A stretch of DNA of 64,000 nucleotides from contig CAZSDW010000001.1 of NCBI GenBank assembly GCA_964605705.1, positions 129,941-193,940 on the forward strand. The letters are read 5' to 3'. The stretch comes from CAZSDW01 sp964605705. GTDB taxonomy: Bacteria; Fidelibacterota; UBA2242. This document shows positions 17,596-26,267 of the stretch, in pieces; positions within the stretch are counted from its first letter, which is position 1, and every line of letters begins with the position of its first letter. The translations under genes and the position numbers were made by a program. The notes beneath the pieces were generated by a model. It was given only the letters and a program-made list of their open reading frames with translations. It was not told where the DNA came from and made no database searches.

Positions 17596-18411
17596 TTATC
17601 CTCCGTAATTATTGACAGATATATCGGAGCGTCTATATGAATAGATCATATTTTGCGGATCGATGGGCTTTCCTTCCCGCCAGATTTCAAAATGCAGATG
17701 CGGTCCCTGGCTGATTCCGGTATTTCCCAGATATCCGATAATATCACCGCGGTTAATATATTGATGCGCTTCGACGATATTTCTCAAATTGTGTCCGTAA
17801 ATTGTGAAGTACCCGTTCGGATGATATAAAATAATTGTATAACCCAGATCGTAGGTCCAGTTTGAAAAAACGACAACCCCCGAGGCTGAAGCACGAATCG
17901 GTTCGCCCACGGGAGCCGCGATGTCAACCCCGTAGTGATTATTCTGAGTCAGCACATTATCATCAATGAATCCCTGGGTGATATATCCTTCGACAGGCGG
18001 GTAAATCGGGACATTATCCAGATAACTGATTTCAATGGCTTTTTCATCGGAATGGTTGATCGTGCCCGGTGGTATGAACAGTGAATCCAGGTTCAAGGAA
18101 TCAAAGGATGCGACATTCAAATCCGCGCCCAGCACCGACCGGATGTATTGATCCATCTGCCGGATTTTATTATAGTCGCTTAAAATCTGCATTACTTTCA
18201 GGCGGTCAACGATCAATTGCTCGTTTTCTGTGACCAGGGATTTGTATTTAATGGCTCGAGGTAATAGAATAATAGTACCGGCGCCGATACCGACGATCAG
18301 CAGAATCAATAGAGTCAGCACAATACGGGTGACGATATTGTTAAAAGTCAGTTTAAAAGGGGTATTTTGACTGTCGCTGATGATATGCAGAGTGTAATTT
18401 TGTTTTTTCAT
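17596..18411 (-). CDS. Membrane-anchored M23 (LytM) peptidoglycan peptidase
   Basis: A 271-residue protein with one N-terminal membrane segment (about residues 28-50), a short coiled coil and a C-terminal M23 domain. Zinc and catalytic residues are intact: H159/D163 ('HYGVD'), H207 and H238-L-H240 ('HLHFE'). It is expected to cut peptide cross-links in the periplasmic wall. It overlaps the parB stop by 4 nt and precedes the bactofilin gene. The arrangement matches the Csd1/Csd2-CcmA logic of shape control. Confidence 0.92.
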   Translation of the reverse strand: MKKQNYTLHIISDSQNTPFKLTFNNIVTRIVLTLLILLIVGIGAGTIILLPRAIKYKSLVTENEQLIVDRLKVMQILSDYNKIRQMDQYIRSVLGADLNVASFDSLNLDSLFIPPGTINHSDEKAIEISYLDNVPIYPPVEGYITQGFIDDNVLTQNNHYGVDIAAPVGEPIRASASGVVVFSNWTYDLGYTIILYHPNGYFTIYGHNLRNIVEAHQYINRGDIIGYLGNTGISQGPHLHFEIWREGKPIDPQNMIYSYRRSDISVNNYGG

Positions 18412-19280
18412 TGGATTTGATCCTCGATGTACTCAAACAATTCAACCAGACGGCTGAGATCTTCTTTTGAGTAAAACTCGATTTCGATATAGCCCTTGTC
18501 TTTCCCTTTTATTTTTACCCGTGATCCGGTGATGTGCATCAAGCGATCTTCAACGGGCTTGTAAAATTTTGCGGGCAATTCCTTTTTGATCAATGTTGTG
18601 CTATTTTTCGCGGTGTTGCCGGTCTTTTTGACCAGGGCTTCAACGTCGCGCACACTCAGCGCATCTCTTTTGATCTTACGCCAGAGATTTAGCTGCTGTT
18701 CCTTATCCGTGATGGCAATTAAGGGGCGGGCATGTCCGGCGCTCAGGTTCTGGTCTTTCAGGTCGCGCAAGATTTCCTCGGGCAGGTTCAGCAGGCGCAG
18801 AGAGTTGGTAATTGTCGAGCGATCCTTTCCGACTTTCGTGGCAATATCTTCATGGGACATATCGAAAGTATGGGTCAGCATATGATATGCCCGTGCTTCA
18901 TCGACGGGGTTCAGGTTTTCACGTTGCAGATTTTCAATAAGTGCCAGTTCCATCATTTCGACTTCACTGGAGACCGGCAATATATAGGCGGGCAGACTGG
19001 TTTTTCCCAGCTCGGCACAGGCTCTCAGGCGCCGCTCCCCTGCGATTAATTCGAAGCCATTCTCTATTTGTCGAACCGTTATTGGTTGGATAATGCCGTT
19101 TTCACGGATACTCTGCTTCAGCTCTTCCATCGACTGGGGGTTGAAATCTTTACGCGGCTGACGCGGATTAACGCGTATCTTTTCAATTTCTATCTCGGCT
19201 ATCTGTTGGGTCAGATCAATTCCCACGGGAAATTCGGGAATGATAGCGCCGATACCTTTACCGAGTCGTTTGACCGTCAT
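18408..19280 (-). CDS. parB: Chromosome partitioning protein ParB
   Basis: A 290-residue ParB/Spo0J. It begins 'KRLGKGIGAIIPE', has the CTP-binding ParB motif ('GERRLRACAELG', the GERRxRA box), then a helix-turn-helix region ('IATKVGKDRSTITNSLRLL') and a C-terminal dimer domain. ATG 19280 is preferred because it matches the family N-terminus; a longer frame to 19478 would run deep inside parA. The start overlaps the parA stop by 23 nt. Confidence 0.93.
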   Translation of the reverse strand: MTVKRLGKGIGAIIPEFPVGIDLTQQIAEIEIEKIRVNPRQPRKDFNPQSMEELKQSIRENGIIQPITVRQIENGFELIAGERRLRACAELGKTSLPAYILPVSSEVEMMELALIENLQRENLNPVDEARAYHMLTHTFDMSHEDIATKVGKDRSTITNSLRLLNLPEEILRDLKDQNLSAGHARPLIAITDKEQQLNLWRKIKRDALSVRDVEALVKKTGNTAKNSTTLIKKELPAKFYKPVEDRLMHITGSRVKIKGKDKGYIEIEFYSKEDLSRLVELFEYIEDQIQ

Positions 19281-20034
19281 TATGTAATAGTTCTCCCACC
19301 AAATCCATATAGTCTTGAGCGCCTGCGGATGAGGCATCATAGAGGATAATCGGCTTCCCGAAACTGGGGGATTCTCCCAGGCGGACATTCCGACGGACAA
19401 TGGTTTGGTAAACTTTATCTTTAAAGTGACTGCGGACCTGATCGGCGACTTCATTGGAAAGTCGCAGCCGCGAGTCATACATAGTAATTAATACGCCCTC
19501 AATCTGGAGATTGCGGTTCAGGCTTCTCTGAACAAGCCGGATTGTATTTAATAATTGTCCCAGTCCTTCCATGGCGTAATATTCGCACTGGATGGGGATA
19601 ATAATTGAATTGGAGGCGGTCAGGCTGTTTATCGTCAGCAGCCCAAGGGAGGGGGGACAATCGATGATAATATATTCATATTCTTTCTCTAACTGCTCCA
19701 GGGCTTTTTTCAGCACAATTTCACGACCGATCATGGAAACCATCTCAATTTCTGCGCCGACCAACTGCGGAGTTGAGGGCAGGACATCCAGATAGGGAAT
19801 TTCTGTTGGGTGGGTGATTGAGTTGATATCGATTCCATCCACAAGGACATTATAAATACTTTGATCGATGTTTTTATAGTCAATGCCACACCCGATACTC
19901 GCATTTGCCTGCGGGTCCATATCAATCAGCACCGTGCTGACCTCCGAAACCGCCAGACCGGCGGCTAAGTTGACAGATGTAGTGGTTTTACCGACCCCGC
20001 CCTTTTGGTTGGCGATCGTAATGATTTTTGTCAC
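19258..20034 (-). CDS. parA: Chromosome partitioning ATPase ParA/Soj
   Basis: A 258-residue deviant Walker ATPase with 'QKGGVGKTTTSVNLAAGLA' at the N-terminus, 'DMDPQANAS' and 'IIDCPPSLGLLT'. It works with ParB on origin segregation. It is first in the operon parA-parB-M23-bactofilin, which couples segregation genes to cell-wall/cytoskeleton genes. No convincing parS site was found next to it. Confidence 0.94.
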   Translation of the reverse strand: MTKIITIANQKGGVGKTTTSVNLAAGLAVSEVSTVLIDMDPQANASIGCGIDYKNIDQSIYNVLVDGIDINSITHPTEIPYLDVLPSTPQLVGAEIEMVSMIGREIVLKKALEQLEKEYEYIIIDCPPSLGLLTINSLTASNSIIIPIQCEYYAMEGLGQLLNTIRLVQRSLNRNLQIEGVLITMYDSRLRLSNEVADQVRSHFKDKVYQTIVRRNVRLGESPSFGKPIILYDASSAGAQDYMDLVGELLHNDGQTTR

Positions 20035-20251
20035 TTGATTTCTCTAAACACAATATTTACAAACAGTTTCAGTTTCTCACGCCCATCAATTTTAGCAATG
20101 CAAATTTAATTCCAGCTCCCTCTAAAAACAAGGTAAAAGGCGACAACAATTTGGGCTCGATCTCATCTATAAAAGGACACAGTCAGTTTACTTATTTTTT
20201 TAAATCTTTACAAATAATTGTCCGGGACAATTTCTAATCGTTAAAAAGCAC

Positions 20252-20279
20252 TTGATGCTCAATTGTGAATTATTATATT
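20252..20279 (+). promoter_or_regulatory. Candidate sigma-70-like promoter for plsC
   Basis: TTGATG (20252-20257) and TATATT (20274-20279) are separated by 16 nt, about 43 nt before the plsC start codon. The region 20035-20321 between the divergent parA and plsC holds no gene. Consensus fit is moderate. Confidence 0.4.
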
Positions 20280-20321
20280 TAACTCTGCCTATGAGAAACC
20301 TGACTAGCGAAAAAAAATAGC

Positions 20322-21032
20322 GTGAAATATATAGTTTTTATTTACAGGTGGATTGTCGCAGTGGTGATTTTTTCACTCATTGCGGCGCTGGTTTTTATCG
20401 GGATGATCTTCTATCGTCCCCAGCAATTGATAATTTTAATTCGACCCCTCGCACGCCTGTTGCTGCGCAGTATCTCTGTTCGGGTTAAAGTCACCGGTTT
20501 GGATAATTTTGACCATCACAGATCCTATTTGATTATCTGTAACCATGAATCGCTTCTGGACGCCTTTATCTGTCCCGGATATATTCCGCTTTTCTTCAGT
20601 GTTCTGGAGTTGACGGATCATTTTTCCTGGCCGGTCTGGGGGCGGATGACGACAAAGTGGGGTAATATTCCTGTTCGAAAGGGAAATTTGAAGGAGGCAA
20701 TTGAAAGCCTGAACAGAGCCCGGGATATTTTAAAGAGCGGTACATCGATTTTAATGTTTCCGGAAGGCGAGCGCACAATTACCGGTAAAATGAAACAATT
20801 TCGCAAAGGTGCATTTCATCTTGCTATAAATGCCAGGGTGGATATTCTGCCGATCGGAATGAGAAATCTGTACCGGGCAAAAACAAAAGGTGTCTGGCAT
20901 GTGCGCTCGAGTAACGTTAATTTTAATTTTGGAAAACCGCTCTACTATCAGGATTATAAAAACTGGAGCATTGACCAATTACGTGGTTGGGCGGAGCAAG
21001 AAGTCAGGCGCCTGAAATATTTGCACAAATAA
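20322..21032 (+). CDS. plsC: 1-acyl-sn-glycerol-3-phosphate acyltransferase
   Basis: A 236-residue membrane acyltransferase (start GTG). It has a hydrophobic N-terminal segment (about residues 8-32), the HX4D catalytic motif 'NHESLLD' (H75, D80), 'GNIPVRKGN' and the 'FPEGER' substrate motif near residue 148. It adds the second acyl chain in phospholipid synthesis. It is followed 61 nt later by the GrdB-like gene on the same strand. Confidence 0.9.
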   Translation: MKYIVFIYRWIVAVVIFSLIAALVFIGMIFYRPQQLIILIRPLARLLLRSISVRVKVTGLDNFDHHRSYLIICNHESLLDAFICPGYIPLFFSVLELTDHFSWPVWGRMTTKWGNIPVRKGNLKEAIESLNRARDILKSGTSILMFPEGERTITGKMKQFRKGAFHLAINARVDILPIGMRNLYRAKTKGVWHVRSSNVNFNFGKPLYYQDYKNWSIDQLRGWAEQEVRRLKYLHK

Positions 21033-21093
21033 TTTTGTCATCTTTATTTTTATACTGCATTGAGAAAACCAAAATATTTAGTAAATTTGGACT

Positions 21094-21873
21094 ATGAAAA
21101 AGACCAACTTTTTACATTTACCAGAAAAAAAACGTCTCGTATATGAACAGATGGCTCGCTCATACCGTATTCGCGAACGCCAGAAAAATACAGCGTGGAC
21201 GCCGTTTGAACAAAAACTGATAGACAGTAAAATTGCCCTGGTGTCGATATGTGGCGCCTATTTGAATAGCGGCTATCCTTTTACAGCAGAAGACACCAAG
21301 CTGAATCACACATACCAGACGATTGATATTAATTTTGATCGAAACGATCTGAATTTCTTTGCCCTTGACTGGGAAACGTCCGAGGTCGCCCTCGACATTA
21401 ATGTTGTTTTACCAATCGACAGGTTAGTCCTCTTGCAAAAGGAGGGCTTGATTGGTAAAATCAACGACAACATGTTCAGTTTTTCCGGAGTAAAAACAAA
21501 TCCCGAACTGCTGCAGGCGTCCGTCAAAAAACTTGTCAAACAGTTGAAAGACGAAGAATGTAATGGTGTGTTGATTATTCCCTGCTCTGCAAAAACAGCG
21601 GAGGTAGCGTGCCTCGTTGCCAGCCAGATGGAAGCCGCGAAGCTGTCAACAGTGCTACTGACGCCATTTTATGAACAGGCGCTTATTTTATCACCGCCAC
21701 GTTGTGCATTTATTAATTTTCCATTTGGAAGGGTACTGGGGAAAGCAAAACATGTGACCCTGCATACCGCAATACTGCGTGATACATTGCGACTGTTTGA
21801 AAAGGCAAAAATACCGGGCGAGATCCAACATCTGAACTTCATCTGGTCTTACGACGTAATTCCCAGCTGGTAA
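21094..21873 (+). CDS. GrdB/PrdB-family protein without the Sec/Cys redox motif
   Basis: A 259-residue cytoplasmic protein. From memory of the glycine/sarcosine/betaine reductase selenoprotein B family it matches along most of its length: 'SKIALVSICGAYLNS' (45-59), 'DINVVLPIDRL' (101-111), 'EGLIGKI' (117-123), 'GVLIIP' (158-163) and 'PPRCAFINFPFGRVLG' (201-216). In that family the segment after the last Pro carries a U-x-x-C or C-x-x-C redox pair. Here it reads PCSAKT, with Ser165 and Thr168 at those places. There is no in-frame TGA, so it is not a selenoprotein. A non-redox or altered function is inferred. It shares the strand with plsC. Confidence 0.65.
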   Translation: MKKTNFLHLPEKKRLVYEQMARSYRIRERQKNTAWTPFEQKLIDSKIALVSICGAYLNSGYPFTAEDTKLNHTYQTIDINFDRNDLNFFALDWETSEVALDINVVLPIDRLVLLQKEGLIGKINDNMFSFSGVKTNPELLQASVKKLVKQLKDEECNGVLIIPCSAKTAEVACLVASQMEAAKLSTVLLTPFYEQALILSPPRCAFINFPFGRVLGKAKHVTLHTAILRDTLRLFEKAKIPGEIQHLNFIWSYDVIPSW

Positions 21874-21933
21874 AGCTTTAAATCTGAAAAAACAAATCTT
21901 CTGACACTGCAATCATTTACAGGATTCAATAAA

Positions 21934-21959
21934 AAAGCCGCCGGAATCCCAGCGGCTTT
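21934..21959 (-). terminator. Terminator downstream of pepD
   Basis: An 8-bp stem (21934-21941 with 21952-21959, AAAGCCGC/GCGGCTTT) whose minus-strand read runs into TTTTTTATTG. It sits between the convergent GrdB-like gene and pepD and may serve both. Confidence 0.8.
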
Positions 21960-21979
21960 GAGCATTTTGAATGATTGGA

Positions 21980-23440
21980 TTAATTTGTAGCAATCCTCTT
22001 CAGTGTTTCTGTCAGCAATTGCCAGAACTTCCCGACTGTCTTAATTTCTACGACTTCATCCGGAGAGTGGGGATTTTTAATGGTTGGTCCAAAGGAGATC
22101 ATATCGATATCGGGAACAGCTTCCCCGATAATACCACATTCAAGACCGGCATGAATCGCTTTGACTGCCGGTACATTACCATAGAGGTCTTGGTAAGCGG
22201 TTTTCATTATTTTCAGAATTTTTGAATCCATATTCGGGTTCCAGCCGGGATATCCGCCGCCCTGATGGATTTTTCCGCCAGCCAGCATTCCGGTTGCTTT
22301 AACCTTATCGGCGATATCATCTTTGGCTGATTCGACAGAACTGCGCTGGCTAGTCAGAATATTGACTTCGTCACCTTCGGTACGAATAATCGCCAGACTG
22401 GTCGATGTCTCCACAAGATCCGGAATAGCATGACTCATGGAAACAACTCCGTGAGGCAACGCGTAAATTAAATTCAATACTTTCCCCTGGAATTCTTTTG
22501 TAAAAACTTTTGCCGGTTGCGTGATAGTTTCAACAGCCAGTACGATTCCATCTTCGATGCCATGATATTCATTTTTGATAATAGTCTCGTACTCGGCAAC
22601 CAAGGCTTTTAATGGAATCATATCTTTTGCGTCAACGACAAGTGTTGCCTCGGCTTCCCGGGGAATTGCATTGTGTTTGCTGCCCCCGGAAAACGATGCG
22701 AGATTAAAACTCACTTTTTCACTGGTACTCCAGAGCAGCCGGTTCAGCAGTTTATTGGCATTTCCTCGCCCCAACGGTATATCCAGTCCGGAGTGACCGC
22801 CTTTTAAACCGGTGAGTTTTATGCTTAAAGGTATGGAATTCTGTGGAGGATTCTGCCATTCAATATTCAGTGAAATCTTGGTATCCTTGCCACCGGCGCA
22901 GCCGACATAAAGGGCACCATCTTCTTCGGAATCACCATTGATCAGGATGTTTGCGGTGACGAAACCCGGTTTCAGGGCATTCGCGCCGGTCAAGCCGGTC
23001 TCTTCATCAATTGTGAATAAAAACTCCATTGGCGGATGAACGAGGTCTTTTGCCGCCATTACCGCCAGTGCCGACGAAACGCCGATTCCATTGTCAGCGC
23101 CGAGGGTTGTTCCCTCAGCTCGAACATAATCACCATCAATTTTCATCGTGATCGGGTCTTTCAGAAAATCGTGAATGGTACCACTGTTTTTTTCACAGAC
23201 CATATCCAGATGTCCCTGAATACAAACCTTGGGTTTGTTTTCATTGCCGGGTGTTGCCGGTTTTGTAACAAGAACGTTGCCCGTCTCATCCTGTTTACAG
23301 GGTAAGCCCAGTTCTCGGGCAACTTTTATGATATACTGAGCTGCAGCGGCTTCGTTTTTTGATTCCCTGGGGATCTGGTTCAGTTCGAAAAAATATCGCC
23401 AGAGAGTTACCGGTTTCAAACCTTCAAATACGTATTTCAT
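21980..23440 (-). CDS. pepD: Aminoacyl-histidine dipeptidase (M20 family)
   Basis: A 486-residue cytosolic zinc dipeptidase of the PepD type. Metal-site motifs are 'IQGHLDMVCEKN' and 'TLGADNGIG', then 'FTIDEETGL' with the catalytic and metal Glu and 'GGHSGLDI' for the dimer/lid region. Its length matches PepD rather than shorter M20 peptidases. It follows rocD by 26 nt, so peptide breakdown and ornithine catabolism genes share a transcript. Confidence 0.92.
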   Translation of the reverse strand: MKYVFEGLKPVTLWRYFFELNQIPRESKNEAAAAQYIIKVARELGLPCKQDETGNVLVTKPATPGNENKPKVCIQGHLDMVCEKNSGTIHDFLKDPITMKIDGDYVRAEGTTLGADNGIGVSSALAVMAAKDLVHPPMEFLFTIDEETGLTGANALKPGFVTANILINGDSEEDGALYVGCAGGKDTKISLNIEWQNPPQNSIPLSIKLTGLKGGHSGLDIPLGRGNANKLLNRLLWSTSEKVSFNLASFSGGSKHNAIPREAEATLVVDAKDMIPLKALVAEYETIIKNEYHGIEDGIVLAVETITQPAKVFTKEFQGKVLNLIYALPHGVVSMSHAIPDLVETSTSLAIIRTEGDEVNILTSQRSSVESAKDDIADKVKATGMLAGGKIHQGGGYPGWNPNMDSKILKIMKTAYQDLYGNVPAVKAIHAGLECGIIGEAVPDIDMISFGPTIKNPHSPDEVVEIKTVGKFWQLLTETLKRIATN

Positions 23441-23466
23441 TTAACGCCTCCGTATATTGGATACTG

Positions 23467-24669
23467 TTATTGAGTTAAAACATCTTGAATGATTACCAGC
23501 GCACGGTCTATTTCATCTTTTGTAATGATGAGTGGCGGTGCAATGCGTATGACATTTTCGTGGGTCTCTTTTGCCAGAACGCCTTTTTTCTGGAGGGCTA
23601 CACAGAAGTGGCGTGCTCCACCGGCGGTATGCTTCAGAACAATGCCAATCCAGAGTCCCTTGCCACGATAAAAATCGACGTGGGGGCTGTCTATTTTCCG
23701 TAATTGTTCAAGAAAATATTTTCCCAGCTCAGCCGAACGCTCGACCAGTTTTTCATCAATAATAATTTTCAGTGCTTCCCGTGCAATTGCGCAACCCAGG
23801 GGATTACCGCCGTAGGTGGACCCATGATCTCCGGGATTAAATACGCCGAGCACCTCTTTGGAGGCAACTACTGCTGAAACCGGATACATTCCGCCAGACA
23901 GTGCTTTTCCAATGATAACCATGTCCGGTCGGACCTTCTCATGTTCATAGGCAAACAGAGTGCCGGTACGCCCCAAACCGCTTTGAATTTCGTCGGTCAA
24001 GATCAGGACGTTATTGGCTTTACATATTTCGGAAGCTTCACGGAGGAAACCTTCCGGGGGTACAACCACTCCGCTTTCGCCCTGAATGGGTTCTACCAGG
24101 AATGCAACAGTGTTTTTGTTTATCGCTTTTTTTAGCGCATCACTGTCGCCATAGGGAATCGTTACAAATCCCGGAGTCAGCGGACCATAGCCGTCTTTAT
24201 ATTGTTCATCGCTGGAAAATGAAATAATCGTGATGGTGCGACCGTGAAAATTTCCGTCGCAAACAATAATTTCTGCCTTATCCGGTTCCACACCTTTGAC
24301 CTGATATCCCCATTTTCGCGCTGCTTTGATGGCGGTTTCAACGGCTTCCGCGCCGGAATTCATTGGTAGCATCATTTCAAAACCGGTCAGCTCACACAAT
24401 TCCTTGGCGAGCAGCGGTAATTGATCGTTGCGAAACGCCCGTGATGTTAATGCCAGACGGGCAGCTTGCTCCTGAACGACTTTTACCAATCTTGGGTGAC
24501 AGTGCCCCTGGTTGACCGCTGAATAGGCAGCTAAGAAGTCCATGTATTTTTTACCGTCAACGTCTTCAACCCAAATCCCGGCACCCTTCGTAAGGACAAC
24601 ATCGAGAGGCATATAATTACGTGCGCCGTATTGGTTTTCCAGATTGATAAGTTCGTTGCTTTTTGTCAT
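23467..24669 (-). CDS. rocD: Ornithine--oxo-acid aminotransferase
   Basis: A 400-residue class III PLP aminotransferase. 'YGARNYMPLDVVL' and 'AAYSAVNQGHCHPR' near the N-terminus are characteristic of ornithine delta-aminotransferase, and the PLP Lys is in 'IIGKALSGGMYP'. ATG 24669 is chosen because an AGGAT ribosome site lies 7 nt upstream and the family starts there; an in-frame ATG at 24699 adds ten residues. It makes glutamate-5-semialdehyde from ornithine. Confidence 0.9.
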   Translation of the reverse strand: MTKSNELINLENQYGARNYMPLDVVLTKGAGIWVEDVDGKKYMDFLAAYSAVNQGHCHPRLVKVVQEQAARLALTSRAFRNDQLPLLAKELCELTGFEMMLPMNSGAEAVETAIKAARKWGYQVKGVEPDKAEIIVCDGNFHGRTITIISFSSDEQYKDGYGPLTPGFVTIPYGDSDALKKAINKNTVAFLVEPIQGESGVVVPPEGFLREASEICKANNVLILTDEIQSGLGRTGTLFAYEHEKVRPDMVIIGKALSGGMYPVSAVVASKEVLGVFNPGDHGSTYGGNPLGCAIAREALKIIIDEKLVERSAELGKYFLEQLRKIDSPHVDFYRGKGLWIGIVLKHTAGGARHFCVALQKKGVLAKETHENVIRIAPPLIITKDEIDRALVIIQDVLTQ

Positions 24670-24747
24670 TTCGGTTATCCTGTAAATTGCTTTAAACACT
24701 GTCTATGAAGATCATCGCAGAGAAAATTTAATTAGTTATCGCAAAAT

Positions 24748-24784
24748 CCCTATAGTTTTCTTTATAAAATAAAGTTTAATAGGG
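24748..24784 (-). terminator. Possible weak terminator before rocD
   Basis: CCCTAT (24748-24753) pairs with ATAGGG (24779-24784) around an inner CTTTAT/ATAAAG pair; the minus-strand read continues into ATTTTGCG. It lies just after the stop of the barrel-like gene at 24796. The stem is AT-rich and interrupted, so this is only a candidate. Confidence 0.35.
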
Positions 24785-24795
24785 TCTGGTGAAGA

Positions 24796-26259
24796 TCAGA
24801 AATAATATTCAATTCCCAACTGATGTATCTGCCCGCCCCGCTCCCGAATTTCCTTGCCCGGCACTTTCTTGGTGAATTTTATGGGACTGTCATCAAGACG
24901 ATTTATAATCGGAAGCAGCTGTTGGATAGAATAAATAACGTGAAGCTGGTTGAATCTTTTTCTTATAAGGAGCTTAGTGTCGAAGATATTGGCGTCGATT
25001 TTTATCGGATAATCGATCGAGGTTGACAATAAGCCTAATTCCAATTGGGCTTCCCCGTCAATCCGGAGCTTGTATCTTGAGTGCAGGTAATTGATTGAAA
25101 ATTGAGCCTCTATTTGTCCGAACCGGAAATTGGTCAAATATCGAAGATTCTGAGAGAGGGCTCTCCCGTTGCGGATTTTGCCACAGGCTTTGTGGGCAAT
25201 TGGAACCGGGATGAACAACAGAGTCGTATATCCAAGAACCGGTGTCTGGATTTCAAAATCTCCATGAAAACTGGCTCCAGATACACCGGTCTCAAACCGA
25301 TGCTGACGGACAGTGTAGTTTGTAGAGAATGCCAGACTGTGAAACTCTAAGGAGCCATCGCCAAGACTGCTGTAATCAGCCCCCGGTGGAGGGTGATTAT
25401 CGGAATGATAGGTAAATTGAGCGCCCATATATTTCAAGGTGACCGATGATAAATTCTTTCCGGGACGAATCCAGCTGACAGCCACCTGATTCTGGTTCAG
25501 ATCCAGGGGAATATCCAGTTGTCGTATTCCGTTGAGCGTATCTTTATTGGTTGTGTTTAAATAGTTGAATTTTAAGAGATCTGTAGAAATCGTTCTGGAT
25601 AACTGGAGATGTAACCGGGCATTTCCCGTAATTGGCAGAGAATACCAACCGCCGATTTTAGTGAGCCGGGTACTTATATCGGTACTAATCGGACTGCCGA
25701 AAGTGAGCGGTAGCCAGTTCAGAAAATATTTGTTCAATTTTGAATCGTCAGATTTGGGGTAGGTATCAATATTCAGATCGGTTAAGCCGCTCGACTTACT
25801 GAAACGTCCCTGCAATCCCATCAGATACTTTCCGTTACTTGTCGTCCAGATAGCGGACTGGTCAAAGCCCGATCCGGCAAATGATCCGTTAACGCTTGTC
25901 AGGTCGGGCTGATTGTCAGCAGAAATTTTTGAAAAACCGGTGCTGGTTTGGAAAAGATGGATATACTTGATTTTATGAAAAGGTAAAGAAATTTGTACTT
26001 TACAGCGGTTCTGCCGGATGGAGATTGCCGGATCGTCGATGAGAAATTTCCGATAAATGTCTTCGTAATGATAATCGATGGTCAGTTTTTTTTGAGCAGT
26101 CTTCAGGGCATCTAAATTGATGACCGTGGTATTGTGAAGATTCGCCAGCCCGAAAAAAAACGCCTGCCATTGGGCTTGCAGAGAAACGCACAGGATGAAA
26201 AAGAAAAGGGGGAAAAGAAAAATTCTTTTCCCCCGATTATTTTGTGATTGAATATTCAA
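24796..26259 (-). CDS. Putative outer-membrane beta-barrel protein
   Basis: About 487 residues. The frame is open to an ATG at 26361, but that would overlap the upstream gene by 94 nt. TTG 26259 has an AAGG ribosome site 6 nt upstream and gives a short basic N-terminus followed by a signal peptide (RIFLFPLFFFILCVSLQAQ), so it is preferred. The mature part is rich in alternating polar/aromatic strands and ends in 'LGIEYYF', an aromatic C-terminus typical of outer-membrane barrels. No family is recognised. It begins 8 nt after the T9SS-type protein gene and is probably co-transcribed with it. Confidence 0.65.
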   Translation of the reverse strand: MNIQSQNNRGKRIFLFPLFFFILCVSLQAQWQAFFFGLANLHNTTVINLDALKTAQKKLTIDYHYEDIYRKFLIDDPAISIRQNRCKVQISLPFHKIKYIHLFQTSTGFSKISADNQPDLTSVNGSFAGSGFDQSAIWTTSNGKYLMGLQGRFSKSSGLTDLNIDTYPKSDDSKLNKYFLNWLPLTFGSPISTDISTRLTKIGGWYSLPITGNARLHLQLSRTISTDLLKFNYLNTTNKDTLNGIRQLDIPLDLNQNQVAVSWIRPGKNLSSVTLKYMGAQFTYHSDNHPPPGADYSSLGDGSLEFHSLAFSTNYTVRQHRFETGVSGASFHGDFEIQTPVLGYTTLLFIPVPIAHKACGKIRNGRALSQNLRYLTNFRFGQIEAQFSINYLHSRYKLRIDGEAQLELGLLSTSIDYPIKIDANIFDTKLLIRKRFNQLHVIYSIQQLLPIINRLDDSPIKFTKKVPGKEIRERGGQIHQLGIEYYF

Positions 26260-26267
26260 CCGGAGCC

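Noticed and set aside
19281..19478. N-terminal extension of ParB into parA
   Set aside because: The extra residues are a shadow of parA codons; the ParB family starts at KRLGKG.
21577..21600. Selenocysteine codon in the GrdB-like gene
   Set aside because: The codons at the redox segment are TGC TCT GCA AAA ACA; there is no TGA, so no selenoprotein readthrough.
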